Positions 25,189 to 34,339 of a stretch of 64,000 nucleotides of DNA are shown in pieces. The position numbers and the translations under genes are program-made. The notes beneath the pieces were generated by a model. The model did no database searches. It worked only from the letters and a program-made list of their open reading frames with translations, and was not told the DNA's origin. This stretch comes from DASZVB01 sp035545855 (GTDB lineage: Bacteria > Myxococcota_A > Polyangia > Polyangiales > Polyangiaceae): positions 29,842-93,841 of the forward strand of contig DASZXK010000101.1 in assembly GCA_035545855.1 (NCBI GenBank), in the 5' to 3' direction. How positions within the stretch are numbered: the stretch's first letter is position 1; every line of letters starts with the position of its first letter.

Positions 25189-27663
25189 TCACTTGCAGCC
25201 GGCCGGCGTCGGTGTGCCCGTGACGATCACGACGCGGCCGCCGCCGCCCGCGCCGCCACCGCCGCCGAGGACGCTGTCGGTGCCCTGAGCGCCGTCGGCT
25301 TTCGTCGTGCAGGCGTTCCCGGCGCAGAGGCCGCCCTTGCCGCCGCCGCCCCCGGTGCCGCTGCCCCCGTTCGCCTGGGTGTTGTCGTTCTGGTGACCGT
25401 CCTGTCCCGTGTTGCCGGTTCCACACTCGGAACCGCCGCCACCGCCGCCGCCGTGGGCACGGGCCGCACCGTTGGTCCCGAACGTGGCGAGCGCCGGAGA
25501 GACCAGAAGGATGCCGCCGCCGCTTCCACCGCCGTTTCCGCCGTCTCCGTTGCAGCCGGAGTTCCCCGGGAGCGCCTCGCCGCCGCCGCCGTTCGCCGTC
25601 AGGTACCCGGCGTTCGTGCCCGTGCCGATCGTGATCGTTCCGGACGCGCTGATCTCGAACGCGCCGCCGCCTGCTCCGGGTTGGGCGTTCGCGCTCGTCG
25701 AATTGCTGTCGCCGCCCTTCGCGCCCGAGCAGCCGCCGCGCAGCGGGACGAGATCGGTGTCCGTGCTCGCGGCTCCGGCCGTGCCGGAAGTGCCCGCGTT
25801 GTTGTTTCCTCGGCCGCCGCGTCCGCCGGGCGTCCCGAACCCGCCGCCGCCGCCGCCGCCCGAGTCGCCGTTCGTCGTCCCGGCGCCGCCGGTCTGCCCG
25901 GTGCACTGGGCGGCGAGGCTGCCGCCGGGTCCTGCGTTCTTGCCGACCGCGCCCGCGTCGATCTTGCCGTTCGAGTCGACCACGACGTTGCCCGAGACGA
26001 GGAACACGATGGGCTTGTCGCCCACCAGCTTCACGACGTGTCCGCCGGAGACGGTGAGGCCGCGGAGCCTGACGACCATGACGTGCGGTCCGCTCGCGTC
26101 GAGTTGCGGCACGTCGTTCGTGACGTCGATGGTCCCGAGCGTGCAGCTCGTGCTCGTCACCGTGCCCGCCGACGAATCGATCGTCGTGGTGCCGGCCGCC
26201 GTGCAGTTCCACGTGGGCGACGTCTGGAAATTCGCCACCCACTGCATCGCGTCCACGTTCACCGACGGGGGGACGGCGGCCTGGTAGCAGACGGCGCTCG
26301 TGCAATCGGTGCCCGTCTTGCAGCTCATGCCGGAGCCGCACGTCGGGCACGTGCCGCCGCCGCAGTCCTTCGCGGTCTCGTTTCCGTTCGTCGCGCCGTC
26401 GTCGCACGCCGGGACCTGGCAGACGCTGCCGGTGCACACGTGGCTCGCGCAGTCCGTCGCCACGACGCACGGCTGGCCGTCTGCGCACCCCGCGCACGTG
26501 CCGCCGCAGTCCTTCGCGGTCTCGTTCCCGTTCTTCACGCCGTCGCTGCACGTCGGCGCCGTGCAGGTCGTGCCGTTGCAGTACCCGGTCGTGCAATCCG
26601 CGTTCGCCTTGCAGCCGCTCCCGTCGGGGCAGGTCGGGCAGGTCCCGCCGCCGCAGTCGACGCCGGTTTCGCTGCCGTCCTGGAGCTTGTCCGTGCAGGT
26701 CGGAGCGGCGCACTTGCCGGAGGCGCAGACCTCGCCCGGGACGCATCCGCAGGTGATCTGCGCGCCGCAGTTGTCCGAGACGGAGCCGCAGGCGTCGCCG
26801 ACGTCCGCGCACGTGAACTTCGTGCAGCCGCACGTGCCGCTCTCGCAGGGGCCCTTCGCGCAGTCGCCGTTCACGGTGCACGTCGAGCCCGGCGCGCACG
26901 TCGCGCCGCAGTTTCCGCCGCAGTCGACCGCCGTCTCGGCGCCGTTCAGGACGCCGTCGCTGCAGGTCGCCGTCTGGCACCGGAGCCCGCTCCCCGAGTT
27001 CCCTCGCTTGCAGACGGAGCTCGCGCAGTCGTCCGCGACCTTGCAGACCTTGCCGTCGCCGCAGTCCGGGCAGGTGCCCCCGCCGCAATCGACGTCCGTC
27101 TCGGCGCCGTCCTTCGTCGCGTTCGCACAGTTGCCGGTTCCGCCGGTCGTCGGCACGCACTGCGTTCCGGAGCGAGTGAAGCCCGTGTTGCAGCCGAAGT
27201 CGCACTGATCTCCGGTGCAGATCGGGAAACCGTCCGTCGTCGAGGGACACGGGGTGCAGCTCGTGAGGTCGCACCCGATCGACGGGTTCGGCGCGCTGCA
27301 CGTGCCGCTGCAGTTCTTCTGCGTCGGATCGGGACAGGGAACCGCACCGCCGCCGTCGGTGCCTCCGGTCGAGCCCGCGTCGGGCGAAGCGCCGCCCGTG
27401 CTTCCGCCGCCCGCGCCGCTCGACCCGCCCGTCGATGCCCCGCCGCTCGCGCCGCCGCTCGCGCCGCCGGCGCCGCTCGCGCCACCGGCACCCGAAGCGT
27501 TCCCACCGGCGAAGCCCGAGCCCCCGGCGGCTCCGGCGAAACCACCCGCATACCCGCCCGTGCCGTACTCGTTCGGGAGACCGGAATCGTCGAGGGTCTC
27601 CCCGGTTGCACAGGCCGCTGCGAGGAGACCGAGGACGAGGCTGGCGCGAAGGATCGGCTTCAT
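25189..27663 (-). CDS. Cys-rich and Gly-rich surface lipoprotein
   Basis: An 824-residue lipoprotein: lipobox AAAC near residue 18, a Gly/Ala/Ser linker to residue 105, then about seven units with D-G-x-x-N-G-x-E-T-x-x-D-C-G-G-x-C and C-x-x-x-x-D-C motifs (115-470), a beta domain (490-560), and a Gly-rich C-terminal half (GGGGGG runs) with strand segments such as AFEISASGTITIG. The Cys unit is the myxobacterial DGxxNGxExxxDCGG type seen on secreted and surface proteins. The Gly-rich part resembles the autotransporter-like surface domains of the same group. Function unknown. Confidence 0.8.
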   Translation of the reverse strand: MKPILRASLVLGLLAAACATGETLDDSGLPNEYGTGGYAGGFAGAAGGSGFAGGNASGAGGASGAGGASGGASGGASTGGSSGAGGGSTGGASPDAGSTGGTDGGGAVPCPDPTQKNCSGTCSAPNPSIGCDLTSCTPCPSTTDGFPICTGDQCDFGCNTGFTRSGTQCVPTTGGTGNCANATKDGAETDVDCGGGTCPDCGDGKVCKVADDCASSVCKRGNSGSGLRCQTATCSDGVLNGAETAVDCGGNCGATCAPGSTCTVNGDCAKGPCESGTCGCTKFTCADVGDACGSVSDNCGAQITCGCVPGEVCASGKCAAPTCTDKLQDGSETGVDCGGGTCPTCPDGSGCKANADCTTGYCNGTTCTAPTCSDGVKNGNETAKDCGGTCAGCADGQPCVVATDCASHVCTGSVCQVPACDDGATNGNETAKDCGGGTCPTCGSGMSCKTGTDCTSAVCYQAAVPPSVNVDAMQWVANFQTSPTWNCTAAGTTTIDSSAGTVTSTSCTLGTIDVTNDVPQLDASGPHVMVVRLRGLTVSGGHVVKLVGDKPIVFLVSGNVVVDSNGKIDAGAVGKNAGPGGSLAAQCTGQTGGAGTTNGDSGGGGGGGFGTPGGRGGRGNNNAGTSGTAGAASTDTDLVPLRGGCSGAKGGDSNSTSANAQPGAGGGAFEISASGTITIGTGTNAGYLTANGGGGEALPGNSGCNGDGGNGGGSGGGILLVSPALATFGTNGAARAHGGGGGGGSECGTGNTGQDGHQNDNTQANGGSGTGGGGGKGGLCAGNACTTKADGAQGTDSVLGGGGGAGGGGRVVIVTGTPTPAGCK

Positions 27664-27786
27664 GCGAGTTCCGGAATCGTAACGAGAGAGCTCGTCCGGC
27701 AGTCAGCCTTCCGGCTGGCTGACCAAAATTGGTGCGACACACGCCTACACGGCGTCTTACAAGTGCGCGAGATCCGCCGGAGCCAC

Positions 27787-27927
27787 CCGGCGAACGGCGC
27801 GAGGGAGTCTCTCCTCCCCGGATAGTTTGTATACGAACAAAAGTGACGAGGCGCCTCCGGGCGAACGGCCCCGAGGGGGCTCTCCTCGCTGGATAGTTTG
27901 TATACAAACCAAGAGCGATCAGAGCCC
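27787..27927 (+). repeat. Tandem 71-base repeat with GTTTGTATAC palindrome
   Basis: Two units start at 27787 and 27857. Each has CGAACGGC, a CTCTCCTC, then GGATAGTTTGTATAC. The palindromes are GTTTGTATACGAAC (27825-27838) and the perfect GTTTGTATACAAAC (27896-27909), 71 bases apart. A third, more diverged unit lies at 59328-59384. The sequence TTGTATACAA resembles operators of GntR/FCD-type regulators, but no such gene is here. Confidence 0.7.
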
Positions 27928-27994
27928 AGGAGCCGCGAAGGCCACCCACGACGGTCACCGTCGTTCGTCGAGCGCCCCGGCCGCGCCCCCCCCC

Positions 27995-28170
27995 GATTGG
28001 TCCAGCCGACACACGACCCCGCGAGCACGGCGAGCGCGCGCCGCTAGGCGCGGCAGGGGGCGAGGTCCGAGGACCGCAGGGCGTAGCCCGAGGACCACAG
28101 GAGCCTCGGGGGACCAGGTCCCCCACAAACAAACCCCACGACGCTATTCGTCGTCGCGTCGAGCTCGCCC
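27995..28170 (+). repeat. Dispersed structured repeat, copy A
   Basis: Begins GATTGGTCCAGCCGACACACG and ends GTCGAGCTCGCCC, highly similar to 59393-59573. Hairpins: CGCGCC/GGCGCG (28037-28052), GGGGGAC/GTCCCCC (28108-28124), ACGACG/CGTCGT (28138-28154). No open frame is conserved between copies, so it is non-coding. Confidence 0.8.
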
Positions 28171-28196
28171 AAACGCCGTCCCGGCCTACCCGCCGT

Positions 28197-29099
28197 TCAC
28201 TTCGGGCACGGCGTGGGCCCGAGCTCGCACTGGAGGAGGACGCCGCATCCGGTACCGGGATCGCAGACGTCGTTCGCGGCGGCGCAGGGAGCCGCCGCCT
28301 TCTCGCCCTTCGCGGGATCGCAGGGGCGAGCGCCGGACGGCTTCGGCGGCGCCGAGCAGACGGGGTCGCCGCACGTCTCGTACCAGTGACGCTGGCCGGG
28401 GCACTCGCCGAGCCCGCTCTCGCACTTGCCGGCGGTGCAACGCGTGAACGCTGGAGCGCACGAGCCGTCGTCGCAGAGCTGACAGAACGGCGGGGGAACG
28501 GGGCAGTCGAGGTCCACCTTGCACTCCGTTCCGGCCGAACCGCAGCCCGCGCTGGTTTCCACCCCGCAGGAGAACCCGTCGGGGAGGCAGCACGGTTTTT
28601 CGTTCGGACCCGCGGGGCACGTCGCCGGGTCGCACTTCGACGGACCCGGCATGCAGCCCTTGCCGTAGTCGAGGCCGCACCCGCTTCCGTCGGCGAGGCA
28701 GCAGCCGGTGCCGTCATAGTAGGAGGGGCACTGGCCAGGATCGCAGCCGCCGGTGCCGGGACAGAGCTGATAGACGTCCAGCATCACGCACTGGCCGTTC
28801 ACGCACTCGACCTTGTCGCAGACCTGGCTTCCGTCCGGACACGCGCGGCACGTGCCGGGGCTGATGCAGTCGGTCGCGGCCGTGCACTGGACGCCGGTCC
28901 CGCTGCCGCCCGAGCCCGCGGTGCTACCACCCGAACCGCCCGTCGGATCTCCGCCCCTGCCCCCGGTGTCGCCGCCGGCGTTCCCGGAGCCGCCGGTCTC
29001 GCCGTTGTTCTGGTTTCCGCCGCCCTTGCCGATGGTGGAAGTCCCGCCGCACGCCACGGCGAGCAGTGCCGTCACCCCGAAAGCCAGAACGTGTCGCAT
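28197..29099 (-). CDS. Cys-rich lipoprotein
   Basis: A 300-residue lipoprotein: signal peptide with lipobox AVAC, a Gly/Ser/Thr linker to residue 68, then a domain with more than 30 Cys in paired patterns such as GCDPGQCPSYYDGTGCCLADGSGCGLDYGKGC and KCDPATCPAGPNEKPCCLPDG (broken here for length). The repeat of C-x(4-6)-C-x(3)-G-C-C suggests disulfide-rich beads. It is the same style as the lipoproteins at 25189 and 59821. The motif CCLADGSGC recurs as CCLPSGDC in the latter. Function unknown. Confidence 0.75.
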   Translation of the reverse strand: MRHVLAFGVTALLAVACGGTSTIGKGGGNQNNGETGGSGNAGGDTGGRGGDPTGGSGGSTAGSGGSGTGVQCTAATDCISPGTCRACPDGSQVCDKVECVNGQCVMLDVYQLCPGTGGCDPGQCPSYYDGTGCCLADGSGCGLDYGKGCMPGPSKCDPATCPAGPNEKPCCLPDGFSCGVETSAGCGSAGTECKVDLDCPVPPPFCQLCDDGSCAPAFTRCTAGKCESGLGECPGQRHWYETCGDPVCSAPPKPSGARPCDPAKGEKAAAPCAAANDVCDPGTGCGVLLQCELGPTPCPK

Positions 29100-29195
29100 G
29101 ATGAGCTCCTATCGAAGGGCGCGGCCTCGCACGCCTCGGGGTTATCATCCCCGCCGCCCCGAAGTTTGATCACGACGCCCGCTTCAATGACGTAA

Positions 29196-29804
29196 ATGGC
29201 CATTTCTCCGAGCATTTCTCCCGTCGCGGCTTCCTTGGCCCTCGTTCTCGTCGCGTGCTCGGGCTCGCGACCGGAACCGCCGTCTCCGCCGCCGCCGACT
29301 CCGACCGGCGAGCTCGCCTCCGCCAGGGAAGGGACGACGATGCGAAAGGAAAGCGTGTCCGGAGCGGACGCCGGCACTCCACGTCTATCGGGAACCGGAG
29401 ATGCGCCGCCCCCGGCACCGTCCTCGCCGCCCCCTGCGGCGGACCCGGTGATCCCGCAGGCGCTCCCGGCCGTCGTCGTGAAGAACATCGGGCTCCACGT
29501 CGGTGGCGGCCCGAACGACGCGGCGACGAAGGCGCCATTCCTCCGCGCCGTCGAGAGACGCTTCGATGACTTTCGCCGTTGCTACGGCCTGGTCGAGAAG
29601 AAGGACGCCCGCGGCACGTTCGGCATCGACCTCCTCGTGCCGCGCGAAGGCGGGCACGCGGCGTCTTCCAACTCGAGGACGGCCCTCGGGGGGCCGGCGT
29701 TCCGCGACTGCGTGGCGCACGTGTTCGAAACGGTCGACTTCGAGCGCCCGCGCGGCGGCGCGACCAGGCTGAGCTACGCCCTCTCGTTCGAGCCCACGAA
29801 GTGA
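29196..29804 (+). CDS. Lipoprotein with AgmX/PglI-like C-terminal domain
   Basis: A 202-residue lipoprotein: lipobox LVAC at residue 18-21, a long Pro-rich spacer to residue 100, then a TonB-like unit: FDDFRRCYGLVEKKD, GTFGIDLLVPREGG, FRDCVAHVFETVDFERP, LSYALSFEP. The two Cys (about 136 and 180) and the F-E-x-P ending match the AgmX/PglI C-terminal pattern of Myxococcota. Role unknown; such proteins have been linked to gliding complexes only in other species. Confidence 0.65.
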   Translation: MAISPSISPVAASLALVLVACSGSRPEPPSPPPPTPTGELASAREGTTMRKESVSGADAGTPRLSGTGDAPPPAPSSPPPAADPVIPQALPAVVVKNIGLHVGGGPNDAATKAPFLRAVERRFDDFRRCYGLVEKKDARGTFGIDLLVPREGGHAASSNSRTALGGPAFRDCVAHVFETVDFERPRGGATRLSYALSFEPTK

Positions 29805-29929
29805 CGGGACGTTCACGGCGCGCGGAGCCCGGCATTCACGATCGACGCGCGGCACCTCGCGTCCACGGGACGAAACACGGTGAATCCGGCCGCCCCACGC
29901 TGGCATCGTTCCTGCTGGGCTCGGCCGCC

Positions 29930-31363
29930 ATGCGGAGCACCCTGACGCTGACGGCCGTCCTGCTCTCGGCCGCCTGCAGCGACGATTCGAGCACGGGCGC
30001 GACTCCGCGAGGGACCGGGGGCTCGAGCGGGGGCGCCGTCGACGCGGGCGCGGGCACCGGCGCAGGGGGCGTGGGCTCCGAGCGCGGCGGCACGGAGAAC
30101 GCGGGCGGCGCGAACGGAGGCGGAGCCGCCGGGAGCGCGCCGATTCCCGACGCGGGGACCGACGCGACGGGCGCACGCCATGCGAAGCTCGCGACGACGG
30201 GAGCCCAGCTCGTCGTCAGCGGCCCCGAGCTCGGACTCGAGCTCACGCCCGCGGACCTCGCCACGGACGCGGACGTGTTCGCGATCCACCAGGAATTCTA
30301 CGGCTTGCCCTGGGACGCGTTCGAGAACCAGACGGAGCCGCCCGCCGAGTGGGTCGCCGTGATGGACCGACTCGCGACGTCGGCGAAGACGGCGAAGAAA
30401 CCCGTCTTCCTCTCGATCACCATGCTGGACGGCCGGCGCCAGAGCCTCGCGCCGAGGACGACCATCGAGCAAGGGCAGGTGAAGACCACGGAGAACTGGG
30501 CAGCGGCCTGTTACGACTTCGCGGCGGCCGCGGATGGAGCGTCGAAGAAGGCCGCGTACGGTCGATACGTCACGTACATGGTCGACAAGTTTTCGCCCGC
30601 TTACCTGAACCTCGCGATCGAGGTGAACCTCTTCTTCGAGAAGTGCCCGGCGGCCGCCGCGGGCGTCATCGACGTCGCGAACGCGGCGTACGACGCCGTG
30701 AAGCAGGCGCACCCCGGGACGGTCGTCTTCCCGTCCATCCAGATCGACCACCTCTACGGGTACGCGAACGACGCGTGTCCCGATCAGACGAACCGGAAGG
30801 CGTGCTTCGACGCGGCGTACGCGGCGATCTCGCCGCTCCGTCGGGATCGCTTCGCGATGAGCTCCTACCCGTACATGAACACGATCGGAACGCCGGCGAA
30901 CCTCCCTCTGGACTGGTTTTCCCGGGGCGCGGCGGTCGGCGGCGAGACGCCGCTCGTCGCGGAGACGGGCTGGCCTTCGACGGACATCGTCGCACGCCTG
31001 AAGGACGGCACGTGCCCGACGATCTTCTCGTTCACCGAGGCGGAGAGCGCGGAGTACCTCGCGCGGGTTCTCTCGGACGCGGAGACGACGGGCATGGACC
31101 TCGTCACGTGGTGGTCGAATCGGGATCTCGTCGCCGCGCCGCTGATGACGGACTGCCCGTGTTCCTTCGATGCCACGTGGTGCGCGGTGCTGGACCTGTT
31201 TCGCGGACCGCCGGCCTCGGATGGAACGGATCCGCAGTTCTACGGCGAGATCCTCCTCAAGGCGTTCGGGACGATGGGCATCCGGAGCTACGACGGAACG
31301 CCGAAGGCCGCGCACTACGCGGAGTGGAGCGACTACCGAGCGCGCGCGCTCGTCACTCGTTGA
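29930..31363 (+). CDS. Glycoside hydrolase-like lipoprotein (clan A TIM barrel)
   Basis: A 477-residue protein: signal peptide with lipobox SAAC, a Gly/Ala linker to residue 80, then a TIM-barrel-like domain. YLNLAIEVNLFF places a Glu where clan-A glycosidases carry the acid/base, and VAETGWPS carries the nucleophile Glu; ETGWPS is characteristic of GH17 but also seen in GH53-like relatives. ACPDQTNRKACF has paired Cys. It likely cleaves a polysaccharide at the cell surface; the substrate cannot be told. ATG 29930 begins the signal peptide. Its 3' end overlaps the convergent Cys-rich gene by 11 bases. Confidence 0.75.
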   Translation: MRSTLTLTAVLLSAACSDDSSTGATPRGTGGSSGGAVDAGAGTGAGGVGSERGGTENAGGANGGGAAGSAPIPDAGTDATGARHAKLATTGAQLVVSGPELGLELTPADLATDADVFAIHQEFYGLPWDAFENQTEPPAEWVAVMDRLATSAKTAKKPVFLSITMLDGRRQSLAPRTTIEQGQVKTTENWAAACYDFAAAADGASKKAAYGRYVTYMVDKFSPAYLNLAIEVNLFFEKCPAAAAGVIDVANAAYDAVKQAHPGTVVFPSIQIDHLYGYANDACPDQTNRKACFDAAYAAISPLRRDRFAMSSYPYMNTIGTPANLPLDWFSRGAAVGGETPLVAETGWPSTDIVARLKDGTCPTIFSFTEAESAEYLARVLSDAETTGMDLVTWWSNRDLVAAPLMTDCPCSFDATWCAVLDLFRGPPASDGTDPQFYGEILLKAFGTMGIRSYDGTPKAAHYAEWSDYRARALVTR

Positions 31364-31886
31364 CCACGAAGAGCCCCGTCGTGCAGTAGTTCGGGAGGGA
31401 CGCGCCGCAGGCGAGCGACTTCACCGTGTCGACGCAGGTCTCGTATTCGGGCTTTTCACCGAGCACGCGATCGCAGTCCACGTCCGCCGAAAACTCCGAA
31501 CGACACAGGCCGTCGTCCGCACCGCAGCGCGCGTTCGCCGTGCACAGGGCGTCCTCCCAGGCGCGGCACAGCTTGCCCGCCGGAGCGGGGTCTGCGAGAT
31601 CCGGCACGCCGCACCCCTTCGGGAACGCGTCGCACGCAGCGTCGGGAAGCGACGTCGCACAGTCGACCGCGGCGGCGTCCGTCTTGCACTCGATGGACTT
31701 CGCCTGCTGACAGAGCTCGTTCCCCGGGCTCCCGCTGCACCGCTTCACGTACTTGCAGTAGGCGTCGACCCACTCGTTGCAGGAGTCCGTGCCCCGGCCG
31801 GTCTCCTTCACGTCTCCCGACTTCTTCACGCACCCGGCGAATGCCACGGCGAGCGAGACGGTGAGGGCGAGGAAGGACTTCGGCAT
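31353..31886 (-). CDS. Cys-rich small lipoprotein
   Basis: A 177-residue lipoprotein: LALTVSLAVAFAGC as lipobox region, then a helical domain with 16 or so Cys in pairs, for example CNEWVDAYCKYVKRC and CGASLPNYC. The alternation of Cys every 8-12 residues suggests a disulfide-locked helical bundle of the type common in myxobacterial lipoproteins. The ATG at 31886 places the signal peptide correctly; upstream in-frame starts at 31904 and 31952 are possible. Function unknown. Confidence 0.7.
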   Translation of the reverse strand: MPKSFLALTVSLAVAFAGCVKKSGDVKETGRGTDSCNEWVDAYCKYVKRCSGSPGNELCQQAKSIECKTDAAAVDCATSLPDAACDAFPKGCGVPDLADPAPAGKLCRAWEDALCTANARCGADDGLCRSEFSADVDCDRVLGEKPEYETCVDTVKSLACGASLPNYCTTGLFVVNE

Positions 31887-32077
31887 CGGGACGTCTCGGT
31901 ACATCGGCCGGAGAACGTCGTCCCGGCCCGTGGCATTTCCACGGGCAAGCACCAGGGATCTGGACTGGTCTCGGAGGCCGGAGATGCGGCCGAAGGCTCC
32001 GCCGTCCGTTGACGCAAAGCGTCACGAGCCGCCGCGAGACGGGACATTCCGACGGAAATGGTGGTCTAGTAGGCAGA

Positions 32078-34339
32078 ATGGCGATCGGGACTCCTCCGAA
32101 CGCGCCGCGCGGACAGGAAGGGAGCAAGGGCGCGGCCGGCCGCTACGGGTTCGTAGCGGAGGTGGCACGCGGCTACCTCGGCACCCTGTTCGTTGCCCGC
32201 GATCCGAGTGACGGGTCGGAGCGTGGCACGGTCTTCGTGCGGCACGTCGTGCCGATCTCGACGTCGAGCGCCAAGGCGGCACTCATCGACGCGGCGCGCT
32301 GGGCCCACGCGACGGGAGCGCCGACGCTCGAGATCCTCGAGAACCGGAACGGGGTCGACCTCGTGACCGCGTACTCGGACGTGGAGCCGCTCCGGGCGCT
32401 GCTCCGGACCGCGGCGCTCAAGCACACGACGGTCGAGCCAGGAATCATTCTCGCCGTCGTCCTCGGGCTCCTCGAGCAGCTCGACGCCGCTCACGACGCG
32501 GCGTCCGGGCAGAAGTCGCCGCACGGGTACGGCGGCGTGCACCCGGACAGCATCCTCGTCGGGACGGACGGCCACGTGGAGCTCATCGACTGCGGCCTCG
32601 GCTCCGCGGCGAGCGCCCGCGAACCCTGGCGCAGCGATCCACAGCGCATCGGATACGCCGCTCCGGAGCAGGTGGATCCGAAGGGGGTCGTCGACGCTCG
32701 AACGGACGTCTTCTCGCTCGGGGTGCTCCTCTGGGAGGCGTTCGCGAACAAGCGACTCTTTCCGGCCGTGGACGCCAAGTCGGCACGAGACCGCGTGCTG
32801 AAGGGCGTGATTCCGCGGCTCGACGCGACGAAGCCCACGCCGAGCGCGCCCGCGGAGGTCGCGACGTTCGTGGCGAAGGCGCTCGAGCGTGACCCCGCGG
32901 CGCGGTTCCAGTCCGTCGAAGAGATGGAAAGCTCGCTGAAGAAGCTCGGTCCGGCGACCCCGGCGGCACTCGGCGCTTGGGTGACGGCGCTCGGCGATCA
33001 GGCGATCGCGAAGCGAAAGCAGATCCTCGAGCGACTTTCCGTCGGCTCCCCTCCGCCGGACGCCGGGCGCGCGAGCGTGCCGCCGAAGCCGCGGCTCTCC
33101 GTCCCGCCCGCGTCCACGCGACCGAGCGTCGCACCGAAACCGTCGTCCGCGCCGCCGTCGTCGAGACCGCCCGAAGAGGCCAGGCAGGCGTCGGGGCCGC
33201 CGTCGTCGAAGCCGCCGGAAGACGCCAGGCGGGCCTCGGTGCCGCCCAGGCCGGCCGAGCCCGCGCTGACGCCGAAGGCGCCGGATGCGACGAGCCCGAC
33301 GCCCGCGGTTCCCCACGTCGAACCGGCCCCCTCTCACGACGAGGGACTCGACGCCGCTCCGCCGAGCGCCGCAAAGAAGAAGGACGAGCCCGCGCCGCCG
33401 TCGGCGCCCACGGAACGAAGCGCCGCCCCGCCGCCGGTCGCGACTCCCGCACCGGCGAGCGTCGAAGCGGTGTCCGCGCCGGAAAACGCCGCCGAGACGG
33501 CCGCGGCGACGGCGAGCGCCGAGACGGCCGCGGCGACGGCGACGGCGAGCGCCGAGACGACGGCCTCCGCCCCGGCGAGCGGCGAGCCGACGCAGGCCAG
33601 CGGCGAGCCGACGCAGGCCAGCTCCACGGGCGGCGCCCCCGCCGAGGCGAGCCGGGATTCGAACGCGGCGATCCCCGCGAACGACGACGGCGACGACACG
33701 GACGCGATGGACGTCTCGGACGAGGAGCTCGGCGCGCCGCCGGCCCCTCCGCCGCGCGCGTCCGAGCCGCCGCACTCGGGCCTCACCCGGACGAGCCTTC
33801 CACCGAGGCTCCCTCCCTCACAGACGCCGCAGATCCTCGGCGCGCCGACGGAGCCGCTCGCGAGCCCCTTCGGGGCGCCGTCGGATTTTGCGCGGCTCAC
33901 TCGCGCGCCGGCGAAGAAGAGACGCCCCGCCTTGCTCGTCGGCGGCGCGCTCGTCGTGGGGCTCGCGGTCGGTTTCTTCGTGCTCGGACGCATGAAGAAG
34001 AAGCAGCCGCTCTTCGTGCCGTACAAGGAGGAGGCGGTCGCGGGCTCCGTCCAGATCATCGCCCAGGAGCCGGTGCCTGGCGCCGGAGCGAGCGCGTCCG
34101 CGGCGCCCGCGGCCGCGTCGGCGCCGGCGCCCGCTCCGACGCCGAGCGCGACGCCGGAACCCGCGCCTCCCGCGCCCGAGGCGCCGGCCCCCGGCGCACC
34201 GAAGGAACCCGCGGGACCGTCCGCCGGCTCCACGCAGACGAGCGGAGGTTCCACGTCGGGGGCGACTCCGGCGGGACTCCACAAACCGCCGCCCACTCGT
34301 GGCCCGGTCAACTCCGGTTACAAGCCAGGAGGGATCTGA
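32078..34339 (+). CDS. Membrane-anchored pseudokinase
   Basis: A 753-residue protein with a kinase-like N-terminal domain (24-290). IGYAAPEQVDPKG and DVFSLGVLLWEAF align with the APE and DxWSxG parts of Hanks kinases, but the catalytic residues are altered: the VAIK lysine is Arg55, the HRD position reads YGG (Gly153 for Asp), the catalytic-loop Asn is Ser158, while DFG keeps Asp171 as DCG. So it is predicted to be inactive and to act as a scaffold. Residues 310-600 are Pro/Ala/Ser-rich and disordered; a transmembrane helix lies near 617-637. ATG 32078 follows GTAGG. The next gene starts at the very next base. Confidence 0.8.
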   Translation: MAIGTPPNAPRGQEGSKGAAGRYGFVAEVARGYLGTLFVARDPSDGSERGTVFVRHVVPISTSSAKAALIDAARWAHATGAPTLEILENRNGVDLVTAYSDVEPLRALLRTAALKHTTVEPGIILAVVLGLLEQLDAAHDAASGQKSPHGYGGVHPDSILVGTDGHVELIDCGLGSAASAREPWRSDPQRIGYAAPEQVDPKGVVDARTDVFSLGVLLWEAFANKRLFPAVDAKSARDRVLKGVIPRLDATKPTPSAPAEVATFVAKALERDPAARFQSVEEMESSLKKLGPATPAALGAWVTALGDQAIAKRKQILERLSVGSPPPDAGRASVPPKPRLSVPPASTRPSVAPKPSSAPPSSRPPEEARQASGPPSSKPPEDARRASVPPRPAEPALTPKAPDATSPTPAVPHVEPAPSHDEGLDAAPPSAAKKKDEPAPPSAPTERSAAPPPVATPAPASVEAVSAPENAAETAAATASAETAAATATASAETTASAPASGEPTQASGEPTQASSTGGAPAEASRDSNAAIPANDDGDDTDAMDVSDEELGAPPAPPPRASEPPHSGLTRTSLPPRLPPSQTPQILGAPTEPLASPFGAPSDFARLTRAPAKKRRPALLVGGALVVGLAVGFFVLGRMKKKQPLFVPYKEEAVAGSVQIIAQEPVPGAGASASAAPAAASAPAPAPTPSATPEPAPPAPEAPAPGAPKEPAGPSAGSTQTSGGSTSGATPAGLHKPPPTRGPVNSGYKPGGI

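Larger units (their letters stand above)
27664..28196. other. Intergenic region carrying two repeat types
   Basis: This 533-base region between two minus-strand lipoprotein genes has no credible gene. It holds a tandem 71-base direct repeat with GTATAC-centred palindromes (27787-27927) and one copy of the dispersed structured repeat (27995-28170). Several open frames cross it, but their codon use is not protein-like. Confidence 0.6.

Noticed and set aside
27787..27927. CRISPR array
   Set aside because: Only two units with similar, not unique, intervening sequence, and no cas genes.
25160..28717. A very long minus-strand open frame running through the Cys/Gly-rich lipoprotein and the repeat gap
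   Set aside because: It is an off-frame shadow: Arg-rich, no signal peptide, crosses non-coding repeat DNA and conflicts with two recognisable lipoproteins.
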